Positions 53,597 to 63,245 of a stretch of DNA of 64,000 nt are shown here, in pieces. The stretch is from positions 691,404,217 through 691,468,216 of the forward strand of contig NC_133326.1 in NCBI RefSeq assembly GCF_042186555.1, given 5' to 3'. The position numbers and the translations under genes were made by a program. Source of the DNA: Aquarana catesbeiana (taxonomy: Eukaryota; Chordata; Amphibia; Anura; Ranidae). A model generated the notes under the pieces. It was not told the DNA's origin. It searched no databases and saw only the letters and a program-made list of their open reading frames with translations. Position 1 is the stretch's first letter, and each line of letters starts with the position of its first letter.

Positions 53597-54527
53597 ACGC
53601 ATATCACCGCCGGGCGATCAGGGGGCTAAACCTTTATTCGGTAATAAACAGCGGGTGCCCTGACACTATAAAAAATAAACAAACTAACCAGCGTCACCCG
53701 TAACAGTTATACGGTGATCAGTGGTGAAAGGGTTAACTAGGGGGCAATCAAGGGGTTAAAACATTTATTAGATAGTATATGGGGTCCCTGACACTATAAA
53801 ACGCTGACGGCGAACCTAAATATTTACGTCCCTAACTAGCGTCACCAGCGACACTAATACAGCGATCAGAAAAATGATCGCTTAGTGACACTGGTGACAG
53901 GGGGTGATCAAGGGGTTAAAACTTTATTAGGTGGGGTTAGGGGGGTACCCTAGACCTAAAGGGGGGTAATACTAACTGTCCCAACACTGTAACTGTCACA
54001 AACTGACACTATGTAGTAATCAGAAAAAAAAAAAAACCTGCTGGTGTCATTTTGTGACAGGGGGGGGGGGGTGATTGGGGGGGGATCGGGGGGCGATCGG
54101 GGGGGGGGGATCGGGGTGTTTTGTATGCCTGGCATGTTCTACTGTGTGTGTAGTGTGTTGTGCACTTACATTGATGTCTTCTCCCCTCGGCGCTGGAACG
54201 GAATACCGAGCTGAGGGGAGATGACATCATTTCCTTTGCTGCTGTTTAGCATACAGCAGCAAAGGAATGTTCCCATTGGCCGGCGGCGATCGCGAGGGGG
54301 GGCCACGAACGGATGGCCTCCCCCTCATCTCGGATCGCCGGGGAACAGAACGGGACCGCCTCGGGCGGCGGGGGGGGGTCCGATCGGACCCCCCACCCGC
54401 GGAAGGCAAATCACGTACATGTACGTGATTTTGCCTGCCCGTGCCGCTTTGCCGACGTAAATCGGCGTTAGGCGGTCCTTAAGTGGTTAAGTTTTGCTTA
54501 TACCAGTTTCATTCCAGATACACAGCT

Positions 54528-54530
<3 letters not shown>

Positions 54531-54583
<53 letters not shown>
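54531..54583. repeat. (TA)n microsatellite
   Basis: About 24 TA units, flanked on both sides by copies of CATTCCAGATACACAGCT, so the tract arose within or between two short direct repeats. Confidence 0.97.
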
Positions 54584-54585
<2 letters not shown>

Positions 54586-54600
54586 TCATTCCAGATACAC

Positions 54601-54655
54601 AGCTTGCTCCCGATGAGTGGCACTTAAGCCACGAAACACGTAGAGCTACCAGATG
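54601..54655 (+). ncRNA. hammerhead-ribozyme-like core in a Penelope-like repeat (tentative)
   Basis: CCGATGAG (54610-54617), a 5-bp stem GTGGC/GCCAC (54617-54621 with 54628-54632) with a 6-base loop, then CGAAAC (54632-54637). The hammerhead consensus is CUGAUGAG-stem II-CGAAAC, and only the U after the first C differs (C here). A possible short stem GTAG/CTAC follows. Hammerheads are known in pseudo-LTRs of Penelope-like elements, which fits the context. The U-to-C change would probably reduce activity, and stem I and the cleavage site are not certain. Confidence 0.35.
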
Positions 54656-54938
54656 CTGTATATCTACCCATTTTACCTCTACCTTTCAAGTTTATGGAAT
54701 ATCTACCCCTTCCAGGCTCATCAAGGCCGTAGGCCCTGCAGGCAATACTTTGTATCATGGTTTCTTTTAAAAATTCCTTTTGTGGTGAACCAGGAAACTT
54801 ATTGTGGTCATACAATGAGATGTTACTGTCATGCTTATTGTCATTACCTTGTTTATTTATTATCTTTGCCACCAGCATTATTTGCATGCTCCAGCTGCAC
54901 TATCCATCATGTATTATATGTATGTTACCATGCATCTT

Positions 54939-55659
54939 TTTTTTTTTTTTTAATCTTTCAATGTTTAGTAGTTTCTCAGATACATTACAAATGCTTCTTG
55001 GTACATTTACATATAGATACAGAAAGGGAAAAATACATATAAATAAAGGTGTTATCAATCCAATCTACAATGAAACATTGTCAATGAGTTACAATACAAT
55101 GGTAAGAACTACATTCCCTATCGACCCCATTGGGACCATTTTTTTTTTTTTTTTAATCATTAACGAATTTTTATTGAAATTTCCATACAAATAACAGAAA
55201 AATTAAAGGCAGATGGTTTTGGTATATAACAATCAGGTACAGCAGTAAAACATTTACATCCTAATCTCAATCAAAGTAATCGACAATAGTCATACAAATG
55301 ATCAATTAAAGCATACATAAACAGTATAGTAACACTCCTGTTTACCCCATTGGGTTCTAACTGTAAACAGGCACTAACTAATATAATGACAACATTATCA
55401 TGGACAATTCAAGAAATTAGAAACAGAGAGAACTGTGAAGCCTTGATATTACTCATGGAATAATACTGAAATATGGCTTAAGAACTGCAGCTCATGTTTT
55501 TGAGTGAGGTAGAAGCTCTAGGGTGACCTGTCCATATTTGCCACAATTTCTCAAACTCAAACCAAATTTATCTGATGTTGTTATAAGGTTGAATACACAA
55601 GCTCAATATGAGTTAATGTTGGCATATAAAAATTACAACATGGTCAAGTTTGAGAAATT
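54939..55659 (-). mobile_element. L1-type LINE 3' end(s) with 15-bp target duplication
   Basis: Flanked by GTTACCATGCATCTT at 54924-54938 and 55660-55674. The insert begins with a T-run (54939-54950), and a second T-run starts at 55140, so two related L1 3' untranslated regions with poly(A) tails lie in tandem on the - strand. No ORF2 remains. It splits the right Penelope-like copy. Confidence 0.85.
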
Positions 55660-55925
55660 GTTACCATGCATCTTTGATACTACCGTCGTGTTTTCAATAA
55701 ATTTCCTTATGTTCACCCTAGTACCCTTTTGCAGTTATGTGCTTCATATAAAGTCCCACCTTTTTCTGGCGTAGCCCTTTTCCTTTGATTCAGACGGGGA
55801 TGGAAATACCTGACCTCACCAGGTCATGATTTCAATTAAAGTCCCTAGGGATGGAAATACGCGACCTCACCAGGTCATGGCTTCTTTAAAGTCCCTAACT
55901 ACAACCCCTTTTCTCTCAATGACTT

Positions 55926-56105
55926 AAGTTACCCAGGAAGATAAACATAGGTGGTTGAAGGCGATAATTAATTGACACCAATAAAATAATGACAGCATTT
56001 CCAATTATGGTTGGCAGGTAGAATAAAAATAAAATAAAATACTTAAAATCTTGAAGGTTTCTAAGCCCAAGAATTTTTATTTCTAAAATCTGTGTCGTAG
56101 GCGAG
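55926..56105 (-). pseudogene. olfactory receptor pseudogene, N-terminus and TM1
   Basis: On the - strand: EIKILGLRNLQDFKYFILFL, FYLPTIIGNAVIILLVSINY and RLQPPMFIFLGNL. GN in TM1 and the PPM(Y/F)xFLxNL motif are receptor signatures. It continues into 46885-47078 across the 15-bp duplication. The start codon is not found: upstream the sequence becomes GA-rich microsatellite at about 56110. Confidence 0.9.
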
Positions 56106-56109
56106 TAAA

Positions 56110-56510
56110 AAATGAGGAGAGGGGAAGGGGAAGCAGAAGATGAAGGAGAAGGAGAAAGAGAACAGAAGGAGAGAAGGAGAAGAAGAAGGACAGCACAAGA
56201 GAAGGGGAACGAGAGAACATGAAAAGGAGAAGGAGAGAAGGAGAAAAAGAAAGGGAAAAGTGAAGGAGAAAGACAGAAATGGAAGGAGAAGAAGAGAAGG
56301 AGGAGAAAAGGAGAAGGAGGAGAAAGAATGAAGGAGAGTAGGAGAAGGAGAAGGAGAGAGGAGGGAAGAAGAAGGAGATGAAGGAGAAGGAGAGAAGGTG
56401 GGGGGGGGGGCAAGGGGGAAGGAAAAGTAGAGAAGAATAAGGGGGGAAGGAGTGGGGTGTCGGGGGGGGGGGGCAGGAGAAGAGAAGAAGGAGAAAGGGA
56501 GAAACTGTTC
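56110..56510. repeat. GA-rich microsatellite (GAAGGAGAAGGAGA-type)
   Basis: About 400 bp of purine-only sequence on the + strand with irregular GAAGGAGA units and G-runs at 56399-56410 and 56461-56474. Open frames on both strands (Ser/Pro/Leu-rich or Glu/Arg/Lys-rich) are by-products. Confidence 0.95.
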
Positions 56511-56570
56511 TGTGAATATCAATATATCAATATTATGGCAACATTTGGAATGATCCAAGATTATTATTAA

Positions 56571-56740
56571 CCACTTGCCTACCGGGCACTTTCACCCCCT
56601 TCCTGCCCAGGCCAATTTTCAGCTTTCAGCGCTCTCACACTTTGAATGACAATTGTGCGGTCATGCAACACTGTACCCAAATGAAATTGGTATCATTTAA
56701 TTATTTTTAAAAAATATAAACTGCTAAATACCTTTTCTTA
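56571..56740. mobile_element. truncated piggyBac-type terminus
   Basis: After TTAA at 56567-56570 the sequence CCACTTGCCTACCGGGCACT, with GTGCGGTCATGCAACACTGTACCCAAA further in, matches the left end of 48622-54486 (GCGCGGTCATGCAATGCTGTACCCAAA). No right terminus is seen nearby. Confidence 0.65.
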
Positions 56741-57127
56741 TCAGCAGTATATATCAGTCTTGTGACTTTTATCAGTGTCCAGCCAAGCACTGGCTAAAGC
56801 TTGTAGGAGGAGTTTTCTGACTGACCTATGGGACTGCAAGACCCCTGACCCTCTGTCTGGACAGTGATGATTGGTCCTTTGCTGATCACATGCATCCTTT
56901 GGAGGAAAATAAAATAAAACATCACTAGCAATACACACCAAACTGAACCTGACTTCATAGACTCTGTGTTATCAGGAAATTATTAGGGGGCAGTGGAAGA
57001 AGGGGAGGGTCAGAGAAGCCGGGATCAAACAGCCTTTTTACACAATGCAGAGGATTAACCCCTTAGGTTCCACAATGAGTATAACAAGCATGCTTTACTG
57101 CATATACAGACTGATTTCACTGTTGTG
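56741..57127. other. unassigned intergenic sequence
   Basis: No gene, RNA or element end was recognised. Confidence 0.35.
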
Positions 57128-57389
57128 CAGTGGCGGCCCGTTCATAGGGGGTGCATGGGCGCCCTATCCATGCGCCCGCTCCCTAATCTACATGCAGGGT
57201 GCAGGATGCATGGATTTCAATAGGTTTTTTTTTTTTAGAAGCACTTGATTAGAGCCTGAGGCTCTAATTGGATTAAAAAAAGGGTGGGCTTGGGGCGCAG
57301 AGCACTGCGCCCAAAACCCACACAGTTGTGTGCCATTAGCAAATTAATATTCGCTAATATCTTCCTGTTTCTCCTCCTGGCCAATCAGG

Positions 57390-57490
57390 AAGAGACCCCA
57401 TTGACCAGGAGTCCTAAGACCCCATTGGCCGGGAGTTCTAAGACCCCATTGGCCGGGAGTTCTAAGACCCCATTGGCCAGGAGTCCAAAT
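57390..57490. repeat. 24-bp tandem repeat, about four copies
   Basis: Units of AAGACCCCATTGGCCGGGAG plus TTCT, with small changes. Confidence 0.9.
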
Positions 57491-57829
57491 ACCGCAGAGG
57501 GGGGACATGGAGGCCGGGACATGGAGGAGACAGAGGGGGGGGAGCTGGGAAGCCGCCGCGGATGGATTCATACATGGGGGAGAGCCACTCTCCTCCTGCC
57601 TGCTCTGCCCGGCTCCGTTCATTCTCTGCCAGCAGTAGGCATTCCCATGTGCTGAGCACCATTCTGCACAGGGTAAGTGAGCCGGCGACCAGGGGGGGTG
57701 TGGGTATGGTGCGTGGTGGAGGGCTGGAGCGACGAAGGTGCGGGGTCCACGGTTAGGTCCGTCTTGAAAAAAAAAAAAATTTCTTAGTTTATGTTGTAAA
57801 ATTTTGCAAGCAGGTCACTTTTCTCTTTC

Positions 57830-58075
57830 ACTGATGGGCACTGATGAGCAGGCACTGATGGGCACTAATAGGCAGCACTGATGGGCACTGATAGGCTGCA
57901 CTGATAGGCACTATTGAGGTGACACTGGTGGGCACTGATGAGAAGGCACTGATGAGGCTGCACTGATATGCGGCACTGAAGGGCACTAACAGGCAGCACT
58001 GATTGGCAGCATTGACGAGTACTTCTGGGGATGAACTGATCATCAGGACACTGATGATCAGTGCCCTGATTATCA
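57830..58075. repeat. short irregular tandem repeat of GGGCACTGATG units
   Basis: Variants of GGCACTGATGGGCACTGATA and GCACTGATAGGC over about 245 bp. Confidence 0.88.
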
Positions 58076-58789
58076 GTGTAGATGTCCCCTTTCACACTCG
58101 CTGGTTACCGGTGTTGTAAAAATTTCTGCGACCTATGCAGAACCTCGACCCACGTCACTTCCTGTGCAGCTACATCACAACACAGCTGATAGCGGGCTCC
58201 ACTGCGCATGCGCAGCTTCACCGCGTCTATACCACGCATGCGCAGACTCTCCTTTCAGTCGAGGATAATTTTAAACTCGAGCGGGTGGGCGGAGGCGGTG
58301 CTGACGATAATGTAATTAAGGAACTCGCACCACCTCCAGCCCCGCCCCTAATAAGCATAGCCTGCTCTGGTGAAGGGGGGCGGGCCCCTTGCATAGCACT
58401 TTCTATATCAATGGGACAAGGTCAAGGAAAAATATAAAGCTGCCCCGCCTCCAGCCCCGCCCCTAGCCCGCTCTGGTGAAGGGGGGCAGGCCCCCTGCAT
58501 ATCACTGTGTATATCAATGGCAGGTCGAGAAAAAATATAGAGCTGTGCTTGTGGGAGGGGCCAAGGCTTTGCATAGAAGACATTCCTCATCAATATGATC
58601 ATCCACACTGCATGATGTACATAATGTGAAGGGCTGTGCAATCTGTTCAGAAAGGAAAACAGCAGCCTGACACACGGAGCCTCCGCTTACACAAATCTGT
58701 CTGTGCACAGCCCTGCAAAATACATATACGGGAGGTCAAGGAAAATTATACAGCAGTGTCTGTGACAGTGGCGATCAATTGCAATCAAT

Positions 58790-59412
58790 TGCACCCTCAC
58801 TGTGCCCATCATATGCAGCCACTGTGCTCGTCAAATGCAGCCACTTGTGCCCATCGTACACAGCCACTTGTTCCCATCATATGCAGCCACTTGTGCCCAT
58901 CGTACGCAGCCACTTGTGCCCATCATATGCAGCCACTGTGCCCGTCAAATGCAGCCACTTGTGCCCATCATACACAGCCACTTGTGCCCATCATATGCAG
59001 CCACTTGTGCCCATCGTACGCAGCCACTTGTTCCCATCATATGCAGCCACTTGTGCCCATCGTACGCAGCCACTTGTGCCCATCATATGCAGCCACTGTG
59101 CCCGTCAAATGCAGCCACTTGTGCCCATCATACACAGCCACTTGTGCCCATCATATGCAGCCACTTGTGCCCATCGTACGCAGCCACTTGTGCCCATCAT
59201 ATGCAGCCACTTGTGCCCATCGTACGCAGCCACTTGTGCCCATCATATGCAGCCACTGTGCCCGTCAAATGCAGCCACTGTGCCCACCATATACAGCCAC
59301 TTGTGCCCGTCATATGCAGCCACTTGTGCCCATCATATGCAGCCACTTGTGCCCATCATATGCAGCCACTTGTGCCCGTCATATGCAGCAACTGTGCCCG
59401 TCATATGCAGCC
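58790..59412. repeat. 22/23-bp minisatellite (CAGCCACTTGTGCCCATCAT-type)
   Basis: About 27 units of CAGCCACTTGTGCCCATC plus ATATG, GTACG or ATACA, with a shorter variant CAGCCACTGTGCCCGTCAAA. The variants recur in the same order, indicating reduplication of groups of units. Open frames of 220-290 codons here are artefacts of the array. Confidence 0.96.
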
Positions 59413-59899
59413 AGGAGCGTCCCCCAGCTCGGCTGTCACTACACTAACTCAGCCCCCCACGTGCGCACGGTCGGTCTGGCGGTACTTACCGAGTGACGAG
59501 GCTTCCTCCTCCTCCTCTTCTGTAACAGTGGCTGTGGCTCCTGTGTCCACTCGGCTCCTCAGGCTTCTTCCGCCAAAGCATTAGGCATCCAATAGGATCA
59601 CCTAATGCTTTGGCCAATCGGGAGACAGGTCTCACTGACCTGCCTGCTGATTGGCAGGGAGGAACGTTAGTGTGAAAACAGCGAAAATGTATTTGCTATG
59701 CCACACAACAGGGTGGGATCAGGACGCAGTACTATTTCGCAGTGCTATAGACGTGCTTCAAAATACACCCCTCCGCCTATCCCTGCCATAGTAATTCATG
59801 TGTCCGGCATCTTGAAAGGGGCCGGGCACATGAATAAGGAGGGCGGCAGAGGTGACACGGGGCGGCGCCCGTGCACCCAGAATGCAAGGGCCACCACTG

Positions 59900-60411
59900 G
59901 TCTTTGATCTCTGTCAAGTGCTGGGAGTTGGATCACCTCCGCTGCTTTTCCTCCAATCAGGGGTCAGAGAAGCTAAGTGCGAGTCTACCTGTAGCCCTCA
60001 CACTGGAGACTTGTACACCATCATCATGTCGTCCCAGGATGGTGGGTACCAGGTCCCCCGAGGGCAGAGCACATGTGTGACGCACTTTGGGGTCACTGGT
60101 GGCTTAGGGAGAAGGGGAGGGCCTCTGGGTGGACGTTTGAGAAGGATAGGGCACCTGGGTGTTTGGAGGAGGAGAGGGCCCCTGGGTGGCCATTTATGGT
60201 GCGGTATGGTCCGCTCAGTGGAAACGAGGCATTAGTGAAGAAGAGATTCCCTGGGTGGCTGGGGGAGAAGGAGAGGGCACATGGGTGGTTGGCAGAGAAG
60301 GAGTGTGCCCCTGGCTGTTTGAAGGAGAAGAAGATGGCCCCAGGGTTGGCCAAAATTGGAAGAGCTGGTCCTTGGGTGGTTGGAGGAGGAGAGGATGCCA
60401 CCCTTCTCCCC
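59900..60411. other. degenerate G-rich repeats, no gene
   Basis: From about 60105 the sequence shows loose copies of AGGGCCCCTGGGTGG every 38-45 bp. Nothing else was recognised. Confidence 0.45.
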
Positions 60412-60668
60412 TGAGGATGGGGACACCGGAGGACGGAGACACGCTTCTCTCCCCCGGAGGACGGGGACACCCTTCTCTCCCCCGGAGGACGTGGACACCC
60501 TTCTCTCCCCCGGAGGACGGGGACACCCTTCTCTCCCCTGGAGGACGGGGACATCCTTCTCTCCCCCGGAGCATGGGGACACCCTTCTCTCCCCTGGAGG
60601 ACGGGGACACCGGAGGACGGGGACACCCTTCTCTCCCCCGGAGGACGGGGACACCCTTCTCCCCTGGA
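60412..60668. repeat. 28-bp minisatellite (GGAGGACGGGGACACCCTTC-type)
   Basis: About nine units of GGAGGACGGGGACACCCTTC followed by TCTCCCCC. It gives open frames on both strands that are not genes. Confidence 0.95.
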
Positions 60669-61063
60669 GGTTTTGGAATCTGACTTTATCAAGCAATGTG
60701 AAGACAACAGTCTGCTATGAGCAGCCTGCTATGAGCAGCCTTGGCTCTTCAACTTGGAGGAAAGGAAGCGATGGCAGGGTCAGACGACAAGAATGTGAAT
60801 TAGAAGTGATGATTTCTGTGCCTGGGTGTTTGTGTCTAACAATCTACATAATGTGTAAAGTGAGAGCAGCAACATAAGTGTTTATTGTCCATCAGAACAT
60901 CTCCACATACATGAGACTCGATGTCAGAGAAGAAATGAAATGAATAGGAGTAAACCTCAGGCTGCCCCCATGCTATATACTGGAGATCTCATATCTGGAT
61001 AGAGGGGGATAATTTCACAACTTATGGAGACACAACTGAGTGAGGCGTGGCTACAGGAGCTAA
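60669..61063. other. unassigned sequence
   Basis: No recognisable gene or repeat boundary. Confidence 0.35.
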
Positions 61064-61087
61064 AGTCCGGTTGTGTGTACACGGCGT
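61064..61087. mobile_element. Harbinger-type MITE end fragment
   Basis: AAAGTCCGGTTGTGTGTACACGGCG before TTAG matches the right ends of the MITEs at 10147 and 40475. The rest of the element is absent; a CR1 LINE tail begins immediately afterwards. Confidence 0.6.
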
Positions 61088-61091
61088 TAGA

Positions 61092-62831
61092 TCGTTACAT
61101 ACATAGTTACATAGTTAGTCAGGTTGAAAAAAGATACAAGTCCATCCAGTTCAACCCCAAAAACAATAAATAAATAAAATAAAAAATATTGTACAATCCA
61201 ATTTACCCAATCCTACACCCTTAGTTGATCCAGAGGAAGGCAAAAAACCCCAGCAGAGCATGCTCCAATTTGCTACAGCAGGGGAAAAATTCCTTCCTGA
61301 TCCCCCAAGAGGCAATCGGATTTTCCCTGGATCAACTTTACCTATAAATGTCAGTACCCAGTTATATTCTGTACATTTAGGAAAGAGTCCAGGCCTTTCT
61401 TAAAGCAATCTACTGATCTGGCCAGAACCACCTCTGGTGGGAGTCTATTCCACATTTTCACAGCTCTTATTTAGAAGAAACCTTTCCGTATTTGAAGATT
61501 AAATCTTTTTTCCTCTAGACGTAAAGAGTGCCCCTGTGTCCTCTGAGTTGACTGTAAAGAGAATAACTCAACACCAAGTTTACTATATGGAACCCTTATA
61601 TATTTGAACATGTTGATCATATCCCCCCTTATTCTCCTCTTCTCAAGAGTGAATAAATTCAGTTCCTCTAATCTTTCCTCATAGCTGAGCTCCTCCATGC
61701 CTCTTATCAGTTTGGTTGCCCTTCTCTGCACTTTCTCCATTTCCCCGATATCCTTTTTGAGAACTGGTGCCCAAAACTGAACTGCATATTCCAGATGAGG
61801 TCTTGCTAATAATTTGAACAGGGGCAAAATTATATCTCTCTCTCTGGAGTCCATGCCTCTCTCAATACAAGAAAGGACTTTGCTCGCTTTGGAAACCACA
61901 GCTTGGCATTGCATGCTATTATTGAGCTTATGATCTACCAAAACCCCCAGATCCTTCTCCACCACAGATTCCCCCAGTTGTACACCCCCTAGTATGTATG
62001 ATGCATGCATATTCTTAGCCGTCAAGTGCATAACTTTACATTTCTCAACAATAAACCTCATCTGCCACATAGTCGCCCAATTGGACAGTGCATTGAGGTC
62101 GGCTTGTAAATTGGAGACATCCTGTAAGGATGTCATTCCACTGCATAGCTTGGTGTTATCTACAAAGACAGAAATGTTACTTTCGATCCCAGACCCAATA
62201 TCATTTATAAAGATATTAAAAAGTAAGGGTCCCAGCACTGAACCTTGGGGTACACTACTGATAACCTTAGACCATTCAGAGTAAGAATCATTAACCACTA
62301 CTCTCTGAATTCTGTCTTTTAGCCAGTTTTCTGTCCATTTACAAACTGATATTTCCAAGCCTGTAGACTTTACCTTACACATGAGCCGTGTGTGGGGAAC
62401 TGTGTCGAAAGCTTTTGCAAAATCCAAGTATACCACGTCCACAGCCACCCCTCTGTCCAAGGTTTTACTTACCTCTTCATAAAAAGAAATCAGGTTTGTC
62501 TGACAACTTCTGTCTTTCATGAATCCATGATGTCTGTTGCTTAAAATGTTTTTTTCCAGCAAGAACTCGTCTATGTGGTCTTTTATTAAACACTCCAGTA
62601 TCTTCCCGACTATAGAAGTTAAACTAACAGGTCTATAGTTACCCCGTTTTTTATCCCGTTTTAAATATAGGCACCACGTTTGCACCACGTTCGCCCTGCG
62701 CCAATCCAGTGGTACTATTCCCGTCATTAATGAGTCCCTAAAAATTAGATACAATTAGATACAATGGCTTTGAAATTACAGAGCTCAATTCTTTTAGGAT
62801 CCGTGGATGGATGCCTTCAGGTCCAGGTGCC
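61092..62831 (-). mobile_element. CR1-type LINE, 5'-truncated
   Basis: On the - strand the element ends with GTTGATCCAGGGAAAATCCG and TCAGGAAGGAATTTTTCCCC, typical of CR1 3' untranslated regions, and a tail of ACTATGTAACTATGTA repeats at 61092-61120. The coding part begins abruptly at about 62831 (APGPEGIHPRILKELSS), so the 5' half, including ORF1 and the endonuclease, is missing. Confidence 0.92.
61351..62831 (-). pseudogene. CR1 reverse transcriptase, inactivated
   Basis: RT blocks in order: PGPEGIHPRILKEL (about 62820), GNYRPVSLTSIVGKILECLI, LDFAKAFDTVPHTRLM (first Asp), SSVPQGSVLGPLLFNIFIND, and SVFVDNTKL at about 62145-62171, where CR1 has FADDTKL, so the catalytic Asp pair is broken. 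The C-terminal part includes KDLGVLVDHKLNNSMQC, ARPHLEYAVQFWAPVLKKDI and VQRRATKLIRGMEELSYEER. A TAA at 61471-61473 interrupts it before IRAVKMWNRLPPEVVLARSV; the frame then runs to 61351. A 10-bp duplication at about 62746-62765 shifts the frame near the 5' end. Confidence 0.92.
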
Positions 62832-62990
62832 CACAACTGTACAGACCAGAGCTTGCTGACACTTTAAGAGTTGCTTTCCACAACTGGCAGGGAAGGTAGG
62901 TGGCAGGTGGGTCTGGTACTGGCTTAAATTAGAACGTTGAAGCTCCATTAAAAAACATGCTGCAGCATTTAATTATAAGTCTATCTTCAC
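62832..62990. other. unassigned sequence upstream of the CR1
   Basis: No feature recognised. It starts exactly where CR1 homology ends. Confidence 0.3.
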
Positions 62991-62993
62991 TTA

Positions 62994-63242
62994 GACCCCT
63001 TTCACACTGCAGCGGTTTTTAGGTGCTTTCACGCTAAAAAAAGCGCCTGAAAAGCTCACGAAAACCTATTTTCATTAAAATCAATGAATGCTTTCACACT
63101 GGGGAAGTGTGCTGGTAGGGTGGTGAAAAAACGCCCCTCTCCATTGAAATGAATGGAAGCACTTCAAAAGCACCTGAAAGGCTCTTCAAAAGTGCTCAGT
63201 GTTTTACTGGCAGTTTACAAGCGCCTCGGTGTGAAAGGGACC
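62994..63242. mobile_element. 249-bp MITE with TTA target duplication
   Basis: Left end GACCCCTTTCACACTGCAGC; right end CGCCTCGGTGTGAAAGGGACC, whose complement is GGTCCCTTTCACACCGAGGCG. Flanked by TTA at 62991-62993 and 63243-63245. The interior has AGCGCCTGAAAAGC and AAAAGCACCTGAAAGGC motifs. The TTA duplication suggests PIF/Harbinger, but the termini differ from the other MITE family here. Confidence 0.82.
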
Positions 63243-63245
63243 TTA

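Larger units (their letters stand above)
48622..54486. mobile_element. 5.87-kb piggyBac-derived element (TTAA target)
   Basis: Flanked by TTAA at 48618-48621 and 54487-54490. Termini are CCACTTGAGCCCCGGACC on the left and, from the right end, CCACTTAAGGACCGCC. The interior is almost all non-coding: a large inverted/tandem repeat (49040-50530), a T-rich region, a piggyBac transposase C-terminal remnant on the - strand (52086-52330), a 360-bp tandem triplication (52531-53596) and G-rich runs at 54059-54112. The remnant ties the TTAA ends to piggyBac rather than Kolobok. A truncated relative starts at 56571. Confidence 0.85.
47079..55925. mobile_element. 8.85-kb composite insertion, Penelope-like repeat pair with 15-bp target duplication
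   Basis: Flanked by AAGTTACCCAGGAAG at 47064-47078 and 55926-55940. A sequence of about 454 bp at 47079-47532 (GCCATAGGCCCTGCAGGCAA... to CTCAATGACTT) recurs at the right end (54727-55925, interrupted by an L1 3' end). The insertion is therefore a partial unit followed head-to-tail by a full unit of about 1.8 kb once nested elements are removed. Such pseudo-LTR tandems with long, variable duplications are typical of Penelope-like elements. No RT is visible, so the unit is non-autonomous. It contains a hammerhead-like core at 54601-54655. A piggyBac derivative (48622-54486) is nested inside. Confidence 0.7.
57128..59899. mobile_element. 2.77-kb hAT-type non-autonomous element with internal minisatellites
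   Basis: Left end CAGTGGCGGCCCGTTCAT and right end ATGCAAGGGCCACCACTG; the complement of the latter starts CAGTGGTGGCCCTTGCAT, 15 of 18 matching. The 8-bp flanks (CTGTTGTG and GTCTTTGA) do not match, so either the target duplication has decayed or the ends come from two copies. Internal tandem arrays lie at 57390-57490, 57830-58070 and 58790-59412. A direct repeat of a CCCCGCC...GAAGGGGGGCGGG segment lies near 58340-58400 and 58443-58500. No transposase is present. Confidence 0.65.

Noticed and set aside
56061..56558. 165-codon Ser/Leu/Pro-rich frames on the - strand.
   Set aside because: Purine-rich microsatellite read backwards; only the last about 55 residues near 55926-56105 are real olfactory-receptor sequence.
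58636..59584. Open frames of 222-286 codons with repeated AATCAHHMQPLCPS.
   Set aside because: Translation of the 22/23-bp minisatellite; the same repeat gives similar frames in all three phases.
60073..60883. Overlapping frames of 113-204 codons on both strands (GERRVSPSSG, PSLPRRTGTPF).
   Set aside because: Produced by a 28-bp minisatellite and looser G-rich repeats.
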